Translations under genes and position numbers: made by a program
The notes under the pieces: generated by a model
Seen by the model: the letters and a program-made list of their open reading frames with translations, nothing else
Database searches by the model: none
Told to the model about the DNA's origin: nothing
Shown: positions 54,542 through 64,000 of the stretch, piece by piece
Position numbering within the stretch: the stretch's first letter is position 1
How the letters are laid out: every line of letters starts with the position of its first letter
Assembly (NCBI GenBank): GCA_032718475.1
Contig: JAUCBJ010006043.1
Span: 1-64,000 of the forward strand
Length of the DNA: 64,000 nucleotides
DNA from: Nemertoderma westbladi
Lineage: Eukaryota; Xenacoelomorpha; Nemertodermatida; Nemertodermatidae
Direction: 5' to 3'

Positions 54542-56200
54542 ATCTGCTATATGAGTTTATTAATATTATAATGAGTTTATATTTAGGCTAGCGGGCGTCG
54601 CTGCCTACCCCTCTCTGCCCCCGGACAGTGCAAGATCCTCAGCGCTGGTGTACTTTCGCCGATGTGCCTATCGCCAACGTCGTAGCTGCACAACGACCAC
54701 AACAACCAGCACGAGTCACTCCACCGTCCGTCCCAAAGGCTTAGATATACTTCAGGTTCTTACTGGAGTTAGGGCTACTTTCACAATTGCGACTCGCTAC
54801 TGTAAACACACTTTAGTAGTAACATTCACCTATAAACGCACAAATTCCACACAACTGTCACAAACCGCACATATTCGGGCCATTTGTCCTTTAGTCAGTG
54901 CCTTCCAGAATGCCACGTTATTATTGGGTATCCTGGGATACTAGCAATGTGCTATTTATTCCTTATGCTATTCAATGGGCAAGCTTTATTGTTCTTTTAA
55001 CTCACTTCTAATTCTAGTGTGGTTGTTGCCATGGTGACATTATGGAAAGCTAGCGGTAGAATTAGGGTAATTCTCATACATACAGATCTGGGATGCTATT
55101 TAATAGTAATTATTTAATTCTCAATATTTCTCTTTATACATGATTTTATGAATTTTATCGGCTATTGACTATATATTGGAGATTCTCGCACACTAATATA
55201 CTTAATAGGGTGAATCTCCACTCCCATGATCTATTAATTGGAATCTATTAATTTATGGAATTTTGGGAATGTTATAAATTGTATAAAAATGACAATTTAT
55301 CAAATTCATTAAAATATGAATTTAAATTTATTCCCGTAAATTTTATTATTTAATATTAAATAGACACAATTTTATTCCAGAACATGTCTGGGGACTAGGA
55401 TCCTTGATTCTAGGAAATTGGTCTTTTTAAGAATATCGGTAAGTGCTACGATATCTTAATAGACTAGAATTTTAAAGGATCTAAAATTTGACAGATTTTG
55501 TAAATATTAATAATTAATATTTAGGATGGGCACCAGTTTATTCCAGAACTTGTCTGGGGACGTTAACCACTGATTCTAGAATTTTGTCTTTCAAGTATAT
55601 CGGTGGGTGCCGCGATATCTTAATCGACTAGAATTGCAGATGGTCAAAGGGTTTAACAGATTTATTTGCGTTGTATGCTACTGTTAAAGGGACATCACGC
55701 TACTATATGTATTATTTAATATACGGTATGAGAGCAATATCGCACGAAGCAATGTCAGTGAGAAGAGGCAAGTCGTTTCCAAGGTCTACCCAGAGATTGG
55801 TTTAGCCGAGACACGAGGATCTGAACTTTGCATTCCAAATACTCTGCTTACCAATAATACTTGAATATAGTAGGAGCTTTATTGTACTTTAATAAGTACG
55901 GATATTTATCTTACTGTAGTCACGTATTTATAATGTAATACGGACAGTAAGGAAAGAGAAAAAGAATTATTTCTCGCCGTCGCACTAAATATAATATACA
56001 GGTAATTAAGTAATAAACGCTAATATATATTGCACTAATCTACTAAATAATCGCTAAAATAACATTCTACTAAATAAAATTAAAGAAAACGATTATAATA
56101 AAATTACATAATAATACATACATAATATAAAATAATAAAAATAAATATAAAATAATATAGTCACACACCCACTCCGTATGTTGTTACGTTATGGAGTCCC
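54542..56200. other. Non-coding stretch 3' of BEL-6 pol
   Basis: No gene seen. AT-rich. Two tandem units of ~170-180 bp at about 55340-55660 share TTTATTCCAGAAC, TGTCTGGGGAC and CGATATCTTAAT. Confidence 0.6.
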
Positions 56201-59200
56201 TAGATATTTGTTGGATTAGGGAGGTGGTCGTGGGAAGAGTATCTTTCCTTCCATAGTTTCCGGACAGTTTTCGGTCTCTTTCCAGTAAACATAAACGACC
56301 AGCTGGGCGATTGAGTGGTTGTGTTACTTTCTCCGCTCCCTTGGCCTGTCTAATCTTCGCCGGGGTAAGATGAGGAGGCCATTCATCTTCTTTACTTAGG
56401 AAGTCGGGTCCACCTAACCGGTCTGGAGCATCTGTCAGTTCTTGAGGAGTTGCTCCTCTGGAAGCGATGTCGGCTAGATTAATCGTCTAGGGGCAATGTC
56501 TCCATTGATCTACATTGGAGTTAATATCGTCATTATCTGAGGAGTATGGTGTTCCCTCAGTTGGGTCGTCAACTTCACTGCTCTCCACTTCCCATTCACT
56601 TAATTGATATACCTGTTCTTTTGGTAATCTTTCCATTAGAGTTCTACGGGAAGGGCCAGTAAAGTACCAACCTACTCTAGTTCTTCCCGCATAGACTTGT
56701 AATGGTTGCGGTTGAGCAGGCCGTTTCTCCAATGTCTCAAGCGCTTCATGCCCATTTTGGCCGATGAGTATTTGCACTCCAGGGTAATCTGTGTTGAATC
56801 TAGGTATATTAAGCTGCTGGGTGGAATCGTCCTCATCCCAGTTATAAGGTTCTACTTGGCTGGTAGCGAAGTTCTTTATCGCCACCATTTTTACTGACCT
56901 TATACTATGTTCTCCTAGTTCATCCTGGGGGGTGGACAACGCACCTACATAATAATCCGCTATTACTGTAGATTTCCAAACCTGCATAATTCCTGACATG
57001 TTTAACTTAGTTCGGAACTTGGGTTGTCCAGCAAAGATGTCTTCGGCTAGTTCTTTGTCGATGAATGTTCCTGTGCTACCGGAGTCAAGGAGGGCGTTCA
57101 CTATATAACTCCTTTTAGGTCCGTGGACCCTTAATTGCACTACAGGAAATTCACGGATTCCTACATTGGAAGTTGGCGCTTTCCAAGATGGTTGTCGATC
57201 AGATGTAGTTAGGGTGAGGTCGCAGTCTGTGTCTTTTTCATACGTAAGTGCTCGATACACTGCGGTATTTATCAGGTAACAGGATTCGTTTTCGTTGGAG
57301 AATTCGTCCGTATAGAATCCTTCCATCTCAGAACATTGGTCAGTGTCGTTCACATCACTGAATTGGACATGTAGTTCGGACTCACTTACCTGACTCGGGC
57401 TGTTTCGTTCGAATTCCGTGTGCAACAAGATATGATGTTTTGCGCCGCACTTTGCACACCTTGCGTCGGAGTAACAGGTTCGCCGTTGGTGTCCTCGTCT
57501 GAGGCAATTATAACACAACCGCTTATCCCACATGACTTCACGTCTGTCCTTTAGTGATTTCCTCAGGAATTCATCACACGCACTTAAACGGTGGGGCCCG
57601 TCGCACAGCACACATTTTGGTTTGATGTTACTTACCTTACTTTGAGTAACGTTGTGCACACTCGTTCTTTCTTCGGGCTTTCTTACATGAATTTTCTTAG
57701 GAGACGTAGGAGGAGTTTTTCTTACCTGTTCTCTCCTGTCATTGGTTCGAGACTTGAATTTACTTACGTCCTTAGGCGCTGTGTTGTCATAGTAAGATCT
57801 TTCAGTGTCTTTCCCGCTGTCTTCCTCTTGAGAAGCCTGGCTTTCGCCATCGTCTGTATAACACACTGGTATTACCTTTCTCCTAGAAACGGGTTTCTCA
57901 CTTACCTTATTTTCCGGTGTCTTCTCTCTGGACTGTTTTAGAAGCTGTAATTTTACCTCTCCATCTAAGAATGACATGAGATCAGGCATGGTAGGGTCTC
58001 TTCGTTGTTGTTCCATCATATATAACACTTTCTTGTCCCAGCGTGTACCTACTCCACCCTTGGGCAAAGTAGATGCTAAGGCTCCTACAACCATAGAATT
58101 CTGGTATTCATGAGACTTACCTAACCAATCTAGTTGTCTACAGATCTCTTGAATCTCATCGGAAAACTCTATAATCCCGCTGCTAAGAAACTTTCGGGGC
58201 GCCATTAATTTCGCATATAAATACCTAGCTATGTTATTCCTATTACCATACCTGATGTTTAGGGTATCCCAAACTTGTCTTAATCCATCGGGATGTCCAA
58301 TAAACTTTAACGCCATTAACTTGGGAGATCCTTCCAAGCACTCGATGAGGAATCTAAGTTTCTCTCCGTTAGATAGCACAGAGTTCTGTATGTTATCTTT
58401 GTAATATTCATTAAAAGGTAACCATTTCATCTCATCTCCATTGAACTTGACGATCTCTCCCACCTTTACCGCTTGACGGGCTTCGGTTCTAGCCATTTGA
58501 CGCGTAAAACTTTCTTGGGCCATCGTATTATTTAATATCGAGTTATCGGTATATAAATTTCTCGGATTATTATCAAGTCTATATGGAATATCACTGTCAA
58601 CAGGTTTATAATTACCCTTAATAGGGTTTACTATAGGAGTTTCTACTTCACTAGCAGTATAGATGCATGTAGGCTCCACACCTTGCGCATGAAATACTTC
58701 AGACCTAACAGGTTGACACATTGTTACAGGGGGTGGTGGTATACCCTTTTGTGTATTTACTAATTTATCGAGTTCTAACGCGATACTTTGCTGCACTTCT
58801 TGCAACGCTAACCTACCCTCTCTTACTGCTCCCTTTAACTGCTGAACAGTCCCTTCCAACTCCCGGACCTGCTGGGAGGAACATTTACAATGTTCCCTCA
58901 GCTGCCCGAGCAGGAGACCCATCTCCCGTCGTCCCTCAGCTACCCACTCGACCGCCGAAGAGGGAGTCGCCAACATAGTAGCGGGCAAGCGAGAGACGAC
59001 GGGCGATAAATTCTTGATATCTCGCTCGGCGTCCAGGATGGGTTCGGACTCGGGAACAGTCCTACTGGGCACAGGTAGTTTTGTGCTGTGCAAAGGGAAT
59101 TTAGAGGTAGGTTCTGGGAGTACAGGTGTCTCTATCACCGAAGGGGTGGCTTCGAGAACAGGCCTAATTATTTCAGGCTCATCTACTATAGTAGGGAGTC

Positions 59201-59654
59201 TTTCTACTGTAATAATTTGGTCTGTGGGTTCTGTACCACAGCGAGTTCTGTAATACACTGGATAGTCTACACTATCCAGTTGCATTCTCACCTCAGGAGG
59301 TACCGTCCGCTTGAGCATCCGTCTACGTCCGCTTGAACGAGATTTATTACCTCTACCTTCGGGATCTCTTATATCACCTTCATCGGAGGAGGCAAATCCC
59401 TGTCTTCTGGTTTGTTTCTTCAAGTAATCTTGTTTCGCCTGAAGGTTTTCCAGCTCTAGTTGGGTAGTCGCTTCAGACGCCTTCCGTTCTGCTTCTGCCA
59501 CTGCCTCTGCCGCTTTTCTTTCCGCTTCTGCCGCTGCTACTTTTCTTTCCGCTTCTTTTCTGTCTTCTATCCTTTCAAGACACTGTCCAAGTCGAAGACT
59601 CATTCTAACACCTTTCAAAAGACTATCTGACAGTGCCCGTTTTGTGTCAGACAT
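56200..59654 (-). pseudogene. BEL-6 gag-pol, internally deleted
   Basis: ATG 59654. An Ala/Glu/Lys-rich coiled coil (AEAERKAAEAVAEAERKASE, residues ~40-66) is followed by a disordered region, then the capsid-like DUF1759 region (VGEIVKFNGDEMKWLPFNEY). Zinc knuckles follow (CVLCDGPHRLSAC, CYNCLRRGHQRRTC), then a protease with LLDSGSTGTFID (canonical), and LIGQNGHEALE and GWYFTGPS. After TPYSSDNDDIN it jumps to the RNase H end (DQWRHCP, TAG near 56490, then NLADIASRGATP), losing the RT. A second jump after IRQAKGAEKV lands in the integrase tail (GRLCLLERDR), losing the integrase. Gag and protease are intact, so it could supply capsid in trans. LTRs not identified. Confidence 0.88.
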
Positions 59655-61930
59655 ATTTGATTTGTACAGTTGAATGCCTACTGCTATATTACAGTTAAAG
59701 CAAATCTAGTAATTCAGTATCAATTGTTAGCCTAGTGATTAATTACCGATATCGTTACTCTATGTAACGTGTTATATATACAATATATTAGAATACCGGT
59801 ATGCTTATAGTATATATAAGTATTATTACAGACTAGGTTTGTCATAGGATACCGGTATGTAATTTCAGCACAAATATATATAAATATATAATAGGCCTAT
59901 CGTGAATACCGGTATACAGCTTACACTTATAGTATATATATAAGTATAATTACAGACTAGAATTGATTACAGAATACCGGTATGATTTCAGCCTAAATTT
60001 ATAGAAATAAATATAATAAGCCTATGGTAAATACCGGTATGTCAATTATTTTGGAATAATTTAATTTCTGAATTTTAGGGGTTACTTGGTTACTTTAACT
60101 TACTTTATTACCGTTATTTAAGCAGTAGTCCAACTGATATTAAGACCTAATTGTTGTATGGCAGGCCTACTATTTTATAAATCGGTTTGAGTTGATTTAT
60201 AATATATATACCCGTTTTAATGGGTTTTTGTCAATATTTGAAATAAATGTTATTATTTCTGGGAAAGAGTCACCTCACAGAAGCTGTGCGCTCTCAGTGA
60301 AGTGCTACTTGTTGGACACTAAAACAAATAATTATAATTTACCTAAGTTACTTAATACTACAAATTACATACAATTCGGGGTGAGATTACAATCTCTAAA
60401 TAAACACAAAAATTACACGTACGAATTTTTAGGCTAATTTTACAAGAAGTCTACAAACCAGCCTAACAAAGGGTTAGATTATCTGGTTATTACAACGGAC
60501 AGAGTACTACGGTATTTGAAAATAACTAAGCAGTAGTAAATATACTGCGTTGTCCAGATAGGAAAATACCACCGTCTGACGACTTATAGCCGTATCGCTA
60601 TAAGTACTACGTTATGTATCACGGAGTGTTCCTACCTACAGACCTAGAAGTTAATTACCGCAGTCTACCAGAACCAACGTGCCTATTAACCACTTTACAA
60701 CACAAATATACTGCCTATACACTAATTACCTTCGGGAAGCACTGTACACTAAACCCTAAATTAGGTACAAGTACTTATACAACAAATAATCAGTAGTTAA
60801 AATACTTGAACAGCTAAAAGAACCACGGTATCTGCTGGAGTGACCGGGGCACAAAATCACCAGTCTTTACCTACGCCAAGCAGCCCTGATGTAGTACCGG
60901 GGTTAATTTAACTATAACGGTATATATAACAAGCACAATTACTGTAGGAATAAACTTGGGGGTATGAATGTTGCGAATAATCGCATAAACTCTGAATAAT
61001 AAATATTACGCTACCCGTACAAACTACTCAAACAAAATACAAACCAAACGCTGGCAGACTACTATCAAGCCTAAATAAACTACAGTATGTGCAGACTCCG
61101 AAATGGTTAGTTAGTATGCGTTCTAACCGAGTAGTACGACTTATTCTTTCGGGGGGGGGGGGGGATTTACCTTACAGTACTGGATGCCCCTACTTTCCTA
61201 ACCGGCACTTTATCGGACATACACTCCACACACACTACAATCTCTTCAGACCTAACAACAGCCAGACAACAATCTAGCCTATAAATTATCTGAATAAGAA
61301 ATATTACGGTACCTGTACAGACTACACAAACAAAATACAGACTAAACGCTGGCAGACTACTATCAAGTCTAAATAAATTACAGTACATGCAGACTCCGAA
61401 ATGGTTAGTTAGTATGCGTTCTAACCTAGTAGTACGACTTATTCTTTCGGGGGGGGGGATTTACCTTACAGTACTGGATGCCCCTACTTTCCTAACCGGC
61501 ACTTTATCGGACATACACTCTACATGCACTGCAATCCGTTCAGACCTATCAACAGTCAGACAACAGTCCAGCCTACAAATTATCTGTACGATCTGAGCAG
61601 GCTTACACGTCTTCTGCTCAATATTAGCCTACAGATGAATAAAACTGACAGAAATAAGTAAACCATACAAAGGAATAAGGGGTGATCAATCCCTAATCCC
61701 CTAACAGCCTACAATATACAATATATCACAATCGAAATATACTAGTACCTTTACTGCTGTAAGTACCGGTTCCGGTGGTTAGGTAGTTAGGCCTACAGGT
61801 TACCGGTCGACCGGTACTTTTCAACTTTATTGCTTACTGCAATAAAGAAGCAATAACTGTTACTGTTCTTACCAGAACAATAGTAAACTGTATTTATTGC
61901 CTACACTGCAATCAGAGTTTATAACTGTTA
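59655..61930. repeat. Non-coding region with ATACCGGTAT and ~300-bp tandem repeats
   Basis: Upstream of BEL-6 gag. 59790-60045 holds two to three units of ~115-125 bp with ATACCGGTAT. 60990-61590 holds two tandem ~298-bp units sharing CCGAAATGGTTAGTTAGTAT, with G-runs of different length (13 near 61150, 9 near 61450). It may include the BEL-6 5' LTR and leader, but I could not define it. No gene. Confidence 0.65.
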
Positions 61931-61934
61931 TTGT

Positions 61935-63093
61935 TCGCGCTTTTAGACCTTAGGCAGTTTAACCCGCCTAATTTAGGTGTCTTTTAGTTTGTAAATCGAC
62001 TTTAGCCTACGACGAGTATTTGATACACAACATTAGCCGAAGCCAGCCTATGCGCGATCATTCACCCGCTGGATATACCCGGGAGACTGGATTCGGGGGC
62101 TCTGACCTTATTGCGGTGTAGGCCTACTGTATTATTCGATTGATCATTAATATATAATCTCTGACAAATATTATTCACTTTCGGGAAATATTAACAGTTC
62201 CCTTTGGACATGGCGCTCTAAATATATAAACAGAGCTATGACTTACACTAAACACAACGGGATGGCTAATGATTCACGTATAAGGCGCATTCTTTAGGAG
62301 ATGCTTTGTTATCTGTCACAGTCATGCACACTACCGGTACCGCACAAAACTGCACACTGATCTGCCGACCTTCACTAATTTTAGTCACATATAAAGAGAA
62401 CAGCAATTGACCCATGTAGTACCTATGAAATAGCATTAGATTCACTCCAAAACCAATATCATATAAGTCGCAATTGCTATATGTAACCGGTCTCTTACCT
62501 TCAGTATATCAAGAAGATGGGGTTTTATGATTATTTCTCGATATTATCCAAATATAACAATTTTCCATCAATAGATACAATTAATAACCGACAGTAAATA
62601 GCAGTAAAATAATGCGGTGAAAGATATGTATTGCATTTGACAGGCAGGATAACAGTTATACGTTCCGGTAATCAAAGCCGTTCTAATGTTTTGGCTAAAG
62701 TCTGAAACAGAATAATTCCATAGCCGATGTTCATGGCATCAGGAAAACCAACACACTGAAACCTGTGGGCTGTTGTAGGCAGCTTTCAACACAAAGAGAA
62801 ATAGCTCTCATTGGCAGAACTCCAGATTCTATAGGTTCCACGAACGTCTAAATGCCAAACCTCCCTAGCCTTTGCAGCCCATAGCCAACACAAGGCTAAA
62901 TCGCTCTGATTGGTCGATCATTGTTCTGATTGGTTAATCGAACAGAACAAAGAGGCCATACGTACAGCAAATCGGCCAATCAGCCAGCAGAATGCATCAC
63001 TCGAGCAAGGCAGTTTTAGAGTATTTGAGCGCATTGAGGGAAAACTGGATTGCGGAGAAAAAGGGCCAGTTACATCCCGCAAAAGCTTTTACA
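61935..63093. repeat. 1.2-kb dispersed repeat, copy B
   Basis: Direct copy of about 51950-53093 with few substitutions and a short insertion near 62950. The CCAAT-box cluster is conserved at 62810-62995. Confidence 0.92.
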
Positions 63094-63164
63094 GAACTCT
63101 TAAGCAATATAACTTCATAGTTTTGCGGATTGTAAATAACAAAGCTAGAGAAGATGTTAATTTT

Positions 63165-64000
63165 CAAATAATACGCCCTCTAGCGGCAGACAGGGGAACT
63201 TCAGACTACTCTATGACTCCGCAAAAGATATGGCCTATGCCGTAGCAGATGCCGATTGGGGGGGGGGGGGGGGTCAAAATTAAGTAATAATATATCTAAA
63301 TAAGCCTCAAACATCTTAGAACTCTTAAGCAATATAACTTCATAGTTTTTAAGTAAAACTGGTAAATGAGATGTGTTAATTACGCATACCTCGCTGTTCG
63401 CGCTTTCGAAGACCTTTAGCAGTTTAACCTGCCAAAATTTATATGTCTTTTAGTTAATTAAAACCACTTTAGCATACGACAATAATTTATGCTAATACGC
63501 AAAACATTAGCCGAAGTCAGCCCATGCGCGATCATTCACCCGATGGATCTACACCCGGGAGACTGAATTCGGATGCTTGAATTGTATTATTACAGTGTAA
63601 GGTTGCAGTGTATACCTAATGTATTATTCGATAGATAGTTAATGATTAATCTCTGACAGGTATTATTGGCTTTCGGGAAATATTAACAGTTCCTTTAGGA
63701 CGTGGCGCTTTATCTATTTAAACAGAACTAGGACTTATACTAAACGCAACGATACTGCTTGGGATTGAAGTATAAAGCGTATTCTTTAGGAAATACTTTG
63801 TTACCAATCACAATCATACACACTATTCTGCCGACAGTCAGTACATTTGATCACACATAAAGAGAGCAGTAATTGACTCACGTAGGGTCTGCTAAATAAC
63901 ATTGGATTCAATACACACCACATTAATATAAATCGCAATTGTTATATATAGCCGGTCTCTCTAACCTGTAGTGTTATCAAGAAAATTGGGAATTGGGTGA
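63165..64000. repeat. 1.2-kb dispersed repeat, copy C, diverged and cut by the window end
   Basis: 63165-63310 matches 51790-51935 and 63390 onward matches 51950 onward with many more differences than copy B. A 17-G run lies near 63259. The 32-bp string starting AGAACTCTTAAGCAATATAA occurs at both 63093 and 63316, marking the junctions of the tandem arrangement. Confidence 0.85.

Overview
This is a window of animal (metazoan) nuclear DNA built almost entirely from transposable elements; I see no host gene. The main reason for calling it metazoan is that at least six BEL/Pao LTR retrotransposons are present, a group known only from animals. APE-type non-LTR retrotransposons, hAT-like non-autonomous DNA transposons and frequent TAGGCCTA and TACTGCAGTA-like words fit a marine invertebrate, but I cannot name the species.

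Layout. 1-10.3 kb: nested non-autonomous DNA transposons. A hAT-like family has TAGGGCTCGATCGG termini and GGAGCC-rich subterminal repeats. One copy (740-3384, 8-bp target duplication GTACATAG) contains a second copy (2190-2961, duplication GTACACGT) and an unrelated CAGT-ended element (909-1932, duplication CTGTA). A roughly 52-bp minisatellite (3.68-5.61 kb) and a CR1-like LINE (6.6-8.6 kb, minus) follow. 10.5-11.2 kb: a second, truncated copy of that LINE. 11.5-19.4 kb: BEL-1 (minus), 5' truncated: gag, the start of pol, an internal deletion, the integrase tail, then an 866-codon ORF with an RNase D-like fold and zinc knuckles, then a 1.1-kb 3' LTR. 19.4-31.7 kb: BEL and LINE wreckage arranged as a 1.9-kb inverted duplication around BEL-2 (minus), a near-complete LINE-b (minus) and BEL-3 (plus). 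31.9-50.9 kb: BEL-4, a 19-kb element with 529-bp LTRs and duplication AACAA. Its gag-pol is split by a younger element, BEL-5 (37.5-44.2 kb, 263-bp LTRs, duplication ATCCC). BEL-4 also has a very long low-complexity gag and a zinc-knuckle ORF between pol and the 3' LTR. 51-53.1 kb: LINE tail, an array of hairpin units, a tRNA-like segment and a 1.2-kb dispersed repeat. 53.3-59.7 kb: BEL-6 (minus), internally deleted, followed by another unexplained ORF in the env position. 59.7-64 kb: tandem repeats and two more copies of the 1.2-kb repeat.

How it fits together: BEL gag supplies capsid and nucleocapsid, pol supplies protease, RT, RNase H and integrase, and the LTRs carry promoter and priming functions. 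The unusual part is a third coding block between pol and the 3' LTR. BEL-1 and BEL-4 encode related zinc-knuckle modules there, and BEL-1 adds a domain that looks like a catalytically altered DEDDy 3'-5' exonuclease. This is the best candidate here for an undescribed system. Many ORFs are broken by single-base indels, often at homopolymers, so decay and assembly error cannot be separated from sequence alone.
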